Under the pieces are notes generated by a model, which searched no databases, was not told the DNA's origin, and was given only the letters and a program-made list of their open reading frames with translations. From Lacinutrix sp. C3R15 (GTDB taxonomy: Bacteria; Bacteroidota; Bacteroidia; Flavobacteriales; Flavobacteriaceae), in contig NZ_JAHKPZ010000004.1 in assembly GCF_018860825.1 (NCBI RefSeq), positions 1 through 64,000 on the forward strand: a stretch of DNA of 64,000 nt. The letters run 5' to 3'. Of this stretch, positions 1 through 8,316 are shown piece after piece; the first letter of the stretch is position 1, and the number at the start of each line of letters is the position of its first letter. The translations under genes and the position numbers were made by a program.

Positions 1-1809
1 TTGCGTAAACGTTGGCGTTACAGAAGTATCTATAGTCACTTCAACTTCAGAAAAGTCTGCTCCACAAGTTGCTCCAGCAACCTCATAAGTATAAGTTCCT
101 GCTGTATTTGTACTTGGATCAAAAGTCCCTGAATCACCTCCAGCTAATACACTAGGTCCAGACCAACTACCTCCTGTGTCTGGGCTTCCTCCAAGATAAT
201 CTAATAAATCAATTGATGCTCCTATATCACATACGCTTATAGATCCATCAACTCCTGCATTAGCATCTGTAGGTGTTACATTAATACATACCTCTTCATC
301 ATATGAACAACCAAAATCATCAATAACTGTAAACGTATAACAAACACTTCCTGTACTTGTAGGTTGAACTGTTATGGTGTTTCCACTAGTATTAATAATA
401 TTACCATTACTATCGTTTGCTGTCCATGTTTCAGAAGTAAATGCTTGTGTAAATGAATCATTTGGCTCAAAAGGCAAAATTGCTGGATCTATTGTTATTC
501 CCCAACTAAAAATATAACCATCATCTGAACCTAAATCATCATTTATTGTTAAGCACCAATTTCCATTTAAAGGGGAACCTATAAATGCAGCAAAAGAATT
601 GTCACTATCCCAAGAGCCGGGTTGCTTTGCAAGATCACCATTTCCGTTTGCCATAGTTGGTGCATTTGCTAAATCGACACCTATTGTCCCTGGTTGAACA
701 AAAGCATAATCCCAACCAACTCCAGGCCCCGTTCCATCCGCTTCGTCAGGAGTTCCCAATCTATTGGTAGCACCAGCACCGAAACCAATATATTCATGAA
801 GATCAACAACAACTCCATTTGGAGCTGTTATAGAAATTGTTAAATCTCCTAAATAAGAATGCTCAATATTCATAAAAATATTTTGAATATCTGAAATAGA
901 CTGCACAGTATCGGCTGCTGAATAACAATCTACTGTAACACAAGTACTATAAACACCCGAAGAACTATCTGGTAAAAAAGTAGTTCCTGTAACAGGAACT
1001 GCACAAACATTAGCTTCACTTTGTGGTGCTACCACGCCAGTTATAGTTGTGGTATCACCCTGACATATTGTAACATCTGTAGCAACAGTACCAGTAAAAT
1101 CTGGTGTTGGTGAAACATGAATGTATTGTTTTATAAAATTATTACTTGTACAAATATCTGTTGTAATTGTTAAATTTGCTGTATATATTCCTTGATCAGG
1201 ATAAGTATGAGATACACTTTGTCCTACTCCAGTTGTTCCGTCTCCAAAATCCCATGTATAAACAGCTCCAGCACTTGAACCAGAAAATGTACCACTTCCA
1301 TTAAATGTAACACTATCTCCTTGACAAATCTCAACTACTCCAGCTCCATTAGCTGCTGGCAAAGTAGAATCTAAATTCGCTACAATTGTTTGATCACATT
1401 GTACCACACAAGATATATCTGCAGCCCAACCCGAATAGTTAACCAAATAATCACTTTCAAAATAGATTGTTAAACAACCCCCTGGATCGCTAGAAACAAG
1501 TGTTCCTGGGTTTGTTTCATATGTACCCATAAGTGGATATGTATCATCAGGCCCATTATATACCATCATAAAATCATACCCACCTCCTTCAATATCAAAC
1601 TGCGTGAAATCTAATTGAATAAATGATCCTGGAGTATCTGGACAAAAAGTAATAGTTTCAGCTTCCCAATAAGAATAATAACCTCCCGAGCCACCTGAGT
1701 CATAGAATGTACCAGAACAAGTATAATATGTTCCATTTTGCATATTATATGTTTGCGAAAAACCACAAAAACCAATAAGTATTACTACTATAAATAGATA
1801 TTTTCTCAT
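1..1809 (-). CDS. Large secreted CUB / PKD / P-domain surface protein (3' part outside window)
   Basis: The reading frame is open from ATG at 1809 to the window edge (603 codons, no stop), so the C-terminus is missing. It begins with a signal peptide (MRKYLFIVVILIGFCGFSQ, cleaved near residue 19). Then come a CUB-like domain (about residues 20-135, with FDIEGGGYDFMMVYNG and an aromatic FES motif), a PKD domain (about 140-220, YTWDFGDGTTGVGQSVSHTY), and a proprotein-convertase-type P domain (about 300-430, with LGDLTISITAPNG and GNWCLTINDD). Cysteine-containing Ig/PKD-like modules follow. This architecture is typical of T9SS-exported adhesins or proteases of Flavobacteriaceae that end in a gliding-motility-associated C-terminal domain; that end is not visible here. 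The start overlaps the preceding gene's stop by 4 bases (ATGA), which suggests translational coupling. Function beyond surface binding or adhesion cannot be given. Confidence 0.85.
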   Translation of the reverse strand, partial: MRKYLFIVVILIGFCGFSQTYNMQNGTYYTCSGTFYDSGGSGGYYSYWEAETITFCPDTPGSFIQLDFTQFDIEGGGYDFMMVYNGPDDTYPLMGTYETNPGTLVSSDPGGCLTIYFESDYLVNYSGWAADISCVVQCDQTIVANLDSTLPAANGAGVVEICQGDSVTFNGSGTFSGSSAGAVYTWDFGDGTTGVGQSVSHTYPDQGIYTANLTITTDICTSNNFIKQYIHVSPTPDFTGTVATDVTICQGDTTTITGVVAPQSEANVCAVPVTGTTFLPDSSSGVYSTCVTVDCYSAADTVQSISDIQNIFMNIEHSYLGDLTISITAPNGVVVDLHEYIGFGAGATNRLGTPDEADGTGPGVGWDYAFVQPGTIGVDLANAPTMANGNGDLAKQPGSWDSDNSFAAFIGSPLNGNWCLTINDDLGSDDGYIFSWGITIDPAILPFEPNDSFTQAFTSETWTANDSNGNIINTSGNTITVQPTSTGSVCYTFTVIDDFGCSYDEEVCINVTPTDANAGVDGSISVCDIGASIDLLDYLGGSPDTGGSWSGPSVLAGGDSGTFDPSTNTAGTYTYEVAGATCGADFSEVEVTIDTSVTPTFTQ

Positions 1810-2270
1810 TTTCTGTTAATTTTTTGTGACGATTCTATTACTAAAATATAATTTGAATTATCAATTATATACCATGTTGGATCTGGACTTGCAAAATTAA
1901 CTTTGTATTTAAGCGGGTTGAAATTATTTATATTTAAAAACTCCTCTCGTTTCAAAGAAGAATTTAGTTTATTATTTAAAGGAATTTTGAATAATTCATG
2001 TACTTCTTTGTGTTTTAACAGCTCCTTTTTATTTTGTGTATAATTTATGTAACGTATTCTTGCAAAAAAATCTTTAATAAATTGATAACGTCTTGGATTA
2101 TTAAAAACTAATTTAGTTGCTTGGTCTTGATAAACCTCTACAATGCATTTTGTTATAAACTCGTTAGAATAGTTTGGTTGAATTTTTTTAAGATGATTTT
2201 TTTTTTGTCCATAAATAATGGAACTTCCTATAAATATAAATAGGAAAAGCATAAGTAGTTTTCTTTTCAT
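1806..2270 (-). CDS. Small exported protein of unknown function
   Basis: This 154-residue protein starts with a clear Sec signal peptide (MKRKLLMLFLFIFIGSSIIYGQ, about 22 residues). The rest is lysine- and asparagine-rich with no motif I recognise. Its TGA overlaps the ATG of the downstream CUB/PKD gene, so the two are almost certainly one transcript. A small exported protein ahead of a large T9SS substrate could be a partner or export helper, but that is inference from position only. The region upstream (2271-3046) is AT-rich and gene-free, so the operon promoter should lie there. Confidence 0.7.
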   Translation of the reverse strand: MKRKLLMLFLFIFIGSSIIYGQKKNHLKKIQPNYSNEFITKCIVEVYQDQATKLVFNNPRRYQFIKDFFARIRYINYTQNKKELLKHKEVHELFKIPLNNKLNSSLKREEFLNINNFNPLKYKVNFASPDPTWYIIDNSNYILVIESSQKINRK

Positions 2271-3046
2271 GGTTTAGGTTTAGAATTGATAAAAACAACT
2301 AAAATCTTTTAGATTTCATTAAAAAAAAACGAAACAATCAAACTTGTTTCGCATAATAAACTGCATAAATTAAAGTAAAAATGTTAAAAAAAACAAAAAA
2401 ATTCCTACAAAACTGTTAATTTATTGAATATTATTCAAAAAAAATAAGCGCTATAAAATAAAACCAAATCTTGCGAGAAACCACATTCAAAACAACAAAA
2501 ACACTCATTGTCAGACTTTTAATAACAAAAACAAAACGATACTACACAGCAAACACCACAAAATCAACACATAAGCATGACTATTCTTTTTTTTTAGAAT
2601 AAATTTAACTTACTTTTCTAAAAAGACACTTATTTAGAGTATAAACAGGATTCACAACAAACTACACTTAAATAAAAATAAATCAGATTAATAAATTGAC
2701 AATATTAACAACCCTTCTTTTTAGCCATCAAGAAGTATTAGACAAGTTTTAAAAAGGGTAGAAATACCAACTATACAAAAAACAATACCAAACACATGTG
2801 TTTTCTTACTATTCATACTTTTACACCGTTTTATCTGCCTGATTTTTATATATTTACAAAGCTATTAATCAACAAAATATTTCAACCTTGTTTCTCCCGT
2901 TATTAGGTATTGAAACAAGGTTGTTTTGTATTTATTTGTTTAGTAATTAAAATCCCTAAAAATGATTAGTGTATGAATTTAATACACAGAAGAACTTTTT
3001 TTCTGCGTGATTTATATATAACTATTAATCCTTAACCATTTTAATT
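2271..3046. other. 776 bp gene-poor AT-rich stretch
   Basis: I find no coding frame of useful length on either strand. The stretch must contain the divergent promoters for the minus-strand gene at 2270 and the plus-strand lipoprotein at 3047. The only strong structure is the hairpin at 2883-2923, listed separately. The rest is poly-A and poly-T rich sequence with a short inverted repeat around 2582-2602. Confidence 0.6.
2883..2923. terminator. Orphan hairpin resembling an intrinsic terminator
   Basis: A perfect 12-base stem (CAACCTTGTTTC at 2883-2894 with GAAACAAGGTTG at 2912-2923) encloses a 17-base loop and is followed by TTTTGT. It shares the core CCTTGTTT/AAACAAGG with the real terminator at 4203-4237. 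No gene precedes it on the plus strand. It may end an unannotated small transcript or be the remnant of a lost gene. Confidence 0.5.
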
Positions 3047-4198
3047 ATGAAAACAACACTAAAAATTTCCTGCTGTTTTATCTTAATCTTTTTATTAACT
3101 TTTTCATGTAGTAGTGATGATGATGGAGACACAAGTCCTCCAGCAAACGTAAGCGCTTCCGATTTTACTAATTCTATTGCAGAAAATTCAGAAAACGGAA
3201 CCATTATTGGTAACGTGCAAGCCACTGCAGGACAAGGCGATTTAAATTATGTAATAAGTACACAAACACCAAATGGAGCGCTAAGCATAAACCCTTCTAC
3301 AGGAGAACTCTCTGTAGCAAACAGTACTTTATTTGATTTTGAAACAAACCCTAGTATTACTGCAAGTGTTACTGTTTCCGATGATCTTTCCAGTGCAACC
3401 TCTTCCGTAACCGTTAATGTTAGTGATGTTAAAGATGTTATTTATAAGCACACCGCTTCGGTTGGAAATACCGAAGGTGAAGACACGTTTATTGACCATC
3501 CTTATTTAAACGCTAATCCAAATGCTAAAATTGCTATATCACACAACTGGAATGATGGAACTTATAACAATAAAACCACTGGTGTTTGGTACAATCCTGT
3601 AGAAATGAAATGGGCAATATTTAACGAAGACACCACTCCTATGCTGGAAGGCAGCACCTTTAATGTTTATATTGCTATGGATGGGGAACTTATTACACAT
3701 ATAGCCACAGAGGCAAACCAAGGGACTAATAGCTCCTACACGATAATTGATCATCCCTTAGCTAATGGTAATCCCAATCAAAAACTTATAGTAACTACTA
3801 CATGGGATCCAAATTCTGTTTACAATCCCAAAAACTATGGTGTATGGTATGATGGGACAAATTGGAATATTTACACTGAAGGTGCAAGCGATATACCTAA
3901 CAACGCAGCTTTTAATGTTTTAATTAAAGGAGATGCAGCCGAAGAATTTTCTCATCAAGCAACCGCTGCTAATATTTCTGGAAATTATACTATAATTGAT
4001 CATGCTTCCTTAAACAACAATCCAGATGCAAAATTTGTATTTACACATAATTGGGGAGCAGAGGGCGACTCTCGCAATGTCGTACTTGACAAAACACTCT
4101 CTTTATGGTACACAGGAACAAATTGGTCTATTTACACCGAAGACTTATCAGTAATACCTGAAGATATTTCTTTTGATATTGTAGTTACAGATAATTAA
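3047..4198 (+). CDS. Surface lipoprotein with a cadherin-like domain and three ~80-residue repeats
   Basis: The 383-residue product has a lipoprotein signal with lipobox LTFSC (Cys 21). This is followed by SSDDDGD, an acidic tract like the export signal that sends flavobacterial lipoproteins to the outer surface. Residues about 35-128 look like a cadherin-type repeat (IAENSENGTIIG and LSINPSTGELSV). After that come three related modules of about 80 residues (about 132-205, 212-295 and 302-381). Each carries a pattern of the form IDHP-x-LNxNPxAK, then W and N residues, then GVWY and W-x-IY/F-T/NED. I recall similar modules as a domain of unknown function in Bacteroidota surface proteins. A strong bidirectional terminator follows at 4203-4237. 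A role in surface binding is inferred. Confidence 0.8.
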   Translation: MKTTLKISCCFILIFLLTFSCSSDDDGDTSPPANVSASDFTNSIAENSENGTIIGNVQATAGQGDLNYVISTQTPNGALSINPSTGELSVANSTLFDFETNPSITASVTVSDDLSSATSSVTVNVSDVKDVIYKHTASVGNTEGEDTFIDHPYLNANPNAKIAISHNWNDGTYNNKTTGVWYNPVEMKWAIFNEDTTPMLEGSTFNVYIAMDGELITHIATEANQGTNSSYTIIDHPLANGNPNQKLIVTTTWDPNSVYNPKNYGVWYDGTNWNIYTEGASDIPNNAAFNVLIKGDAAEEFSHQATAANISGNYTIIDHASLNNNPDAKFVFTHNWGAEGDSRNVVLDKTLSLWYTGTNWSIYTEDLSVIPEDISFDIVVTDN

Positions 4199-4202
4199 AA
4201 TC

Positions 4203-4237
4203 AAAAGCCTTGTTTTCTTACTGGAAACAAGGCTTTT
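4203..4237. terminator. Bidirectional intrinsic terminator
   Basis: A 13-base stem (AAAAGCCTTGTTT at 4203-4215, AAACAAGGCTTTT at 4225-4237) is followed by a T run on the plus strand and a T run on the complementary strand. It lies between the convergent stops at 4198 and 4240 and should serve both the lipoprotein and the DUF1501 gene. Confidence 0.85.
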
Positions 4238-4239
4238 TT

Positions 4240-5433
4240 TTAAATAAAATCTAAATGCTTAAAAGATGTATTCAATATTTTTTTATCGTCTACTTTTAGC
4301 CACTTATTTAATATAGTTGCATATATGGTTCTAAAATCAATTTCATATTTTATATCTCCATTTGCATCTAAATCACTTAAGCTTGCTAAATCATTATAAA
4401 GACCTTGTTTTTTTAAATTTTTGCCAATAACAAAAACATTATTTGCAGTACCATGATCTGTACCATTACCCGCATTTTGCTTTACACGTCTACCAAATTC
4501 TGAAAAAGTAAGAATTAATGTATTTTTAAAAGAATTGTTTCTTTTTAAATCTTTTACAAAAGCAGCTACACTATTTGCATATATATCTAACAAACGATCT
4601 TGTGTATTTACTTGCCCTGCATGCGTATCAAAACCTACAAGGTTAGCATAATATACTTTAGTGTTTATTCCGGAATTAATAAACTGCGCTATCGTTTTTA
4701 ATTGGTTTGCTAATGGGTTTTTTGTAGGGTAATTTTGTGTAGAAGTGTAGTTTTGTGTTTTTTCATGTAAATAAGTAGCAGATGATTTTGCATCTATCAT
4801 TGTTTTATATAGATACCCTAAATTATGTTCATTTAAATGCCTGCTGTTTTGATAAGCTAGTATTTTATTAAAGTTAGACTCATGCAATCCTTTGTATAAA
4901 AACGAGGGGTTTCTTGTAGCAATACCATTATGCACCTCTCCTTTTAACATAATAGAAAGGTTGTCATCTATTTCTATTGCCTGGTGCGCATACTTACCAT
5001 AAACATCAAGATATCGACCAATCCAACCAGATTGAAGATGTTTATTAGAATCACTTGCTGTATGCCAAATAGCTGAAGATCTGGAATGTGACCTATTTGG
5101 GCTTGGATAACCAACATTGTTTATAATACTTAAATCTCCTTGGTCATATAATCGTTTTAACGGTAAAAGTTTTTTATGCAATCCTACTTCATCATTTAAC
5201 TTTATAACCTCATTTTTAGCTATTGCAATTTTTGGTCTTGCTTTATAATAAAGATCATTTCTGTACGGCACAATAGTATTTAAACCATCATTACCACCTG
5301 AAAGCTGTATAACAACTAATTTATTATAACCATAGCTACTTAAATCTACATTTTCAAATGCCTTTAAAAAGCTTGGAACAAAAAACACACTACTTGCTAG
5401 TGCAGAGTTTTTTAAAAATTTTCTTCTATCCAT
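4240..5433 (-). CDS. DUF1501 family protein with Tat-like signal
   Basis: The 397-residue protein begins MDRRKFLKNSALASSVFFVP, a twin-arginine (RRKFLK) export signal. The family hallmark SGGNDGLNTIVPY is near residues 46-56, and later blocks include TFSEFGRRVKQN and DHGTAN. DUF1501 proteins are distantly related to alkaline phosphatase/sulfatase-like enzymes; their substrate is not established. I chose the ATG at 5433 because it gives the twin-arginine motif at the N-terminus and starts two bases after the upstream stop (5436); a GTG nine bases earlier would overlap that gene. It forms a tight pair with the DUF1800 gene, the usual arrangement of these two families, and ends at the terminator at 4203-4237. 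Confidence 0.88.
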   Translation of the reverse strand: MDRRKFLKNSALASSVFFVPSFLKAFENVDLSSYGYNKLVVIQLSGGNDGLNTIVPYRNDLYYKARPKIAIAKNEVIKLNDEVGLHKKLLPLKRLYDQGDLSIINNVGYPSPNRSHSRSSAIWHTASDSNKHLQSGWIGRYLDVYGKYAHQAIEIDDNLSIMLKGEVHNGIATRNPSFLYKGLHESNFNKILAYQNSRHLNEHNLGYLYKTMIDAKSSATYLHEKTQNYTSTQNYPTKNPLANQLKTIAQFINSGINTKVYYANLVGFDTHAGQVNTQDRLLDIYANSVAAFVKDLKRNNSFKNTLILTFSEFGRRVKQNAGNGTDHGTANNVFVIGKNLKKQGLYNDLASLSDLDANGDIKYEIDFRTIYATILNKWLKVDDKKILNTSFKHLDFI

Positions 5434-5435
5434 AA

Positions 5436-6809
5436 TTAACACATTTGATATTCTGGAAGACTCATTATTTTTGCTAAATTTTTCTTTTTAGTTAATTTAC
5501 CAAGTGTCTTTAAATAATTTTGTGTTCCTAAATTAATTTCACACAACACCAATGCAAACAATAAATCATTGGATGCTATTTTTTTTACCTGCTTTTTATA
5601 GGTTTTCCAATCAACGGAAACGTTTAATTTTTCTTGATATTTGTTTTTTACATAAACCAATTTAAATTGGTCTGTAAAATTACCTTTAGGCTGTATAGTA
5701 AAAGATTCTCTTTCTAAAATCATAGAAGGTAATTTTACACGCACCAAAATACTATTCGTGTTTATCCAATTTTTCCCTCCTTTCCAGCCAGCAACATCTG
5801 GTGGATACAATAGCCTTTGATTTAAAATGGTTTGTATTTTTATTAACTCTTCTGTTTTATTAAACCTTAAAGGAATCACTCTACACATACCAACCAGCAA
5901 CTCTATTGGCGATTTTATTTTAACACCAATATTCTCTTTATTATAAAACCAATCCGATTTAAAAACATAACGCATCAAGTTTTCTATATTATAGTCTTTA
6001 TAAAAGACTTCTGTCATTAAATGTATATGGCTATTATTTATGTTTTCATTTACAAAATAGCCATATATTTTTTCACAAATAAAACGAGCACACTGTTTTT
6101 GTTTTAAAATAATGTCTATAATTTGATCTCCTTCAAAAGCACCTTTTTCTCCTAAAAAGGTCTTCATTCCTTTATCGTGTTGGTATGTACTAAAAACAAA
6201 CTCTCCTTCAAAATTATTTTTATATCCTGAAAATGCTCTTGCACATTCTTTAACATCTAATTCAGAATAATGCCCAACACCAAGGGTAAACAGCTCCATA
6301 AGTTCTCTTGCAAAGTTTTCATTTGGCTTAGACTTATTATTTTGATGTAAATTTAAAAACTGAATCATTACTGCATCTTTTGAGATTGCTTTTACAAACT
6401 TCCTAAAATCTCCTAACGCATGCTTTCTTAATGTATTATTAAAGTTTTTAACGTATTTTATTCTTCCGTTTTTTGCCGAAAAATGATTGGCCCAAAACAG
6501 AGTCATTTTTTCCCTTAAGGTTTCATTAGTATTTACCAACCTATCCATCCACCTATGGCTGTAATTTTTCATTAAGCTGGCGTTTAATTTATTATACTCT
6601 AGTCTTAAATCTCTAGACTCATCTAAAGCATCTTTACTAAAAATATCTATACTTGAAGTGCTAATATGTAGTGGTGTTATTTTAGCAGACTTTAAAAACA
6701 ACTCTTCAACAACCTCCTCTTTACTTTTACCAGAAAGATTATCTAATTGTTTTGGTAACAAACCAAAACCTGCTCGCCAATATAAATGCAGTATATGTTT
6801 TTTATTCAT
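5436..6809 (-). CDS. DUF1800 family protein
   Basis: The 457-residue protein shows the DUF1800 signatures in order: YWRAGFGLLPKQ near the N-terminus, a region around FWANHFSAKNG (about 105-115), the conserved NENFARELMELFTLGVG (about 163-179), and YPPDVAGWKGGKNWIN (about 336-351). No convincing signal peptide is visible. The family almost always sits directly upstream of a DUF1501 gene, as here (2-base gap), implying a two-protein function. That function is not known; links to secreted polysaccharide or protein processing are speculative. The gene's leader (6810-7004) contains the terminator of the upstream OmpA operon. Confidence 0.88.
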   Translation of the reverse strand: MNKKHILHLYWRAGFGLLPKQLDNLSGKSKEEVVEELFLKSAKITPLHISTSSIDIFSKDALDESRDLRLEYNKLNASLMKNYSHRWMDRLVNTNETLREKMTLFWANHFSAKNGRIKYVKNFNNTLRKHALGDFRKFVKAISKDAVMIQFLNLHQNNKSKPNENFARELMELFTLGVGHYSELDVKECARAFSGYKNNFEGEFVFSTYQHDKGMKTFLGEKGAFEGDQIIDIILKQKQCARFICEKIYGYFVNENINNSHIHLMTEVFYKDYNIENLMRYVFKSDWFYNKENIGVKIKSPIELLVGMCRVIPLRFNKTEELIKIQTILNQRLLYPPDVAGWKGGKNWINTNSILVRVKLPSMILERESFTIQPKGNFTDQFKLVYVKNKYQEKLNVSVDWKTYKKQVKKIASNDLLFALVLCEINLGTQNYLKTLGKLTKKKNLAKIMSLPEYQMC

Positions 6810-6895
6810 TTTAATAAAACTTAAAGAAAGCTACTTAATTTACATAAACTATCAAAAACCTAACCATTTTAAGCGTAAAACTTTATTTATTTAAC

Positions 6896-6930
6896 AAAAA
6901 AATCGTTTTATTAACATAAAACGGTTTTTT
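6896..6930 (-). terminator. Intrinsic terminator of the OmpA-domain operon
   Basis: Arms AATCGTTTTAT (6901-6911) and ATAAAACGGTT (6916-6926) pair with one mismatch around a 4-base loop. Read on the minus strand the hairpin is followed by seven T. It lies about 75 bases past the stop of the 60-residue gene at 7005. The plus strand also has a T run, but no plus-strand gene needs it. Confidence 0.7.
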
Positions 6931-7004
6931 ATTTATTTTAAAAAGGAGTGACCACTATCTACTAACTAATGTTATCTCTTCTACTTATTAATCAAGCACC
7001 ATAA

Positions 7005-7187
7005 CTAGTCTGAAGTTTTTTTAGATATACATGTTTCTAAATCTGCTTCTAGTTTTGCTATTCTATTTTTATAAGCATCAATATTAAAAGATTGCCTGTT
7101 TCCTCTTCCTGAAAGCTTCCCTATTAAATAACCTAATAAGGCACAAATTACACCAACTAATAACGGAATTAACATACACCAATTCAT
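7005..7187 (-). CDS. 60-residue membrane-anchored coiled-coil protein
   Basis: The product has one N-terminal membrane segment (about residues 4-23, LIPLLVGVICALLGYLIG), a short basic stretch, and a predicted helix with coiled-coil character (YKNRIAKLEADLETC, about 41-55). It starts three bases after the stop of the OmpA-domain gene, so the two should be co-transcribed and may work together at the envelope. No family name can be given with confidence; the N-terminus resembles membrane-anchor leaders found on longer Bacteroidota envelope proteins. Confidence 0.65.
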   Translation of the reverse strand: MNWCMLIPLLVGVICALLGYLIGKLSGRGNRQSFNIDAYKNRIAKLEADLETCISKKTSD

Positions 7188-7190
7188 ATT

Positions 7191-8126
7191 CTAATTTTTA
7201 TTAATTTTTACAGAGTTAATAGTTACAATAGTTCTTCTGTTTTTAGCTCTACCTTCTTTGGTTGCATTATCTGCAATTGGTTCACTCGACCCTTTAGAAG
7301 TAGCCTCTATATTGGTACTTAAAATACCGTTTTGTATTAAATATTTTTTTACGAAATCTGACCTTTGCTGACCAAGAACCATATTATTAGCAGCGTTTCC
7401 TGTATTATCTGTAAAACCAACAACTAGTGCTTTTACTCCTAATTTATCAACACATCTAGATATATTTGCAATTTTTTGACGCTGTTCTTCGGTTAGCTTT
7501 ATTTGTGCTTTTCCTGGACTAAAATATAAAACTAACGGATTTGTTTTTAAGTCTTCACAAGCTGCTAGCAAAGCTTCATTTACTGTTGTTGTTTCTTTAG
7601 AAACCGTAACTAATTTACAGCTAATTGGGCCAAATAAAACAGTATTCTCATCAGCAACTAGAGTATCTTTTAACTCACTACTTGTATCAATGTTTTTAGA
7701 AGAAATACCTTGAGATACAAAGTAGTTTTTTACTGCATTAGCTCTCGCTAATCCTAAATTAGGATATGCTGAATTGTTTGTTTCTTGACCAATATAACAC
7801 CCTGTTATAGCTACTCTTTTTAAAAGATTTTCATCTAAATACGTTTTTAAACCTAAAACAGCATTTTTTAATTCTTCTGAAATTGGTTCTTCTATTTTAA
7901 AAGTAGAAGCTTTAAAATTAAAATTACTGCTGCTTTTTATAGTATAATCACCATCTTCAATAGTTAAAGGGTTTAACGTTACTTCCTTTTCCTTTAAAAC
8001 TTCTATATTTTCATCTACTTTATTTTGCTCGCAACTTGCATTATTGCAACAAAACCTCCAATTCAAAAAGGTTCCAACACCAATGGTAAGCAAAATACCA
8101 AATAGGTAAGATGTTCTTTTACTCAT
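7191..8126 (-). CDS. OmpA-family protein with two OmpA-like domains and an N-terminal anchor
   Basis: This 311-residue protein has an N-terminal hydrophobic segment (about 8-24) followed by a cysteine-rich stretch (RFCCNNASCEQ). Residues about 75-165 resemble a degenerate OmpA-like domain (LGLARANAVKNYFVSQGI). Residues about 195-307 form a good OmpA C-terminal domain with LYFSPGKAQIKL, VGFTDNTGN, QRSDFVKKYL and GRAKNRRTIV, the pattern that binds peptidoglycan. The product is likely fixed in the inner membrane and projects into the periplasm, rather than forming a beta barrel. It is the first gene of a two-gene operon with the 60-residue protein at 7005. Confidence 0.85.
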   Translation of the reverse strand: MSKRTSYLFGILLTIGVGTFLNWRFCCNNASCEQNKVDENIEVLKEKEVTLNPLTIEDGDYTIKSSSNFNFKASTFKIEEPISEELKNAVLGLKTYLDENLLKRVAITGCYIGQETNNSAYPNLGLARANAVKNYFVSQGISSKNIDTSSELKDTLVADENTVLFGPISCKLVTVSKETTTVNEALLAACEDLKTNPLVLYFSPGKAQIKLTEEQRQKIANISRCVDKLGVKALVVGFTDNTGNAANNMVLGQQRSDFVKKYLIQNGILSTNIEATSKGSSEPIADNATKEGRAKNRRTIVTINSVKINKN

Positions 8127-8263
8127 TTGTTTATCTCTGTTAACATACTTTTTACTATCAATACATTTAACTTATTATAGTTAACAATCTATATTTACAT
8201 CTAAATTATACGATTTTTTACTAAAAACCGACAAATAACACCATTAATTATGGTGTTTTAAGC

Positions 8264-8297
8264 AAAAAAAAAGCCACATCTTTCGATGGGACTTTTA
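8264..8297 (-). terminator. Intrinsic terminator of the aldehyde dehydrogenase gene
   Basis: On the minus strand AAAGTCCCATC pairs with GATGTGGCTTT (one mismatch, one G-T pair) around a GAAA tetraloop, followed by nine T. It starts about 20 bases past the stop at 8317. Confidence 0.85.
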
Positions 8298-8316
8298 TTT
8301 AATAATTAAACTTCTA

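Noticed and set aside
8237..8257. Hairpin AACACCAT/ATGGTGTT as a terminator
   Set aside because: It has no T run on the strand that needs one, and the ALDH terminator at 8264-8297 already serves the gene.
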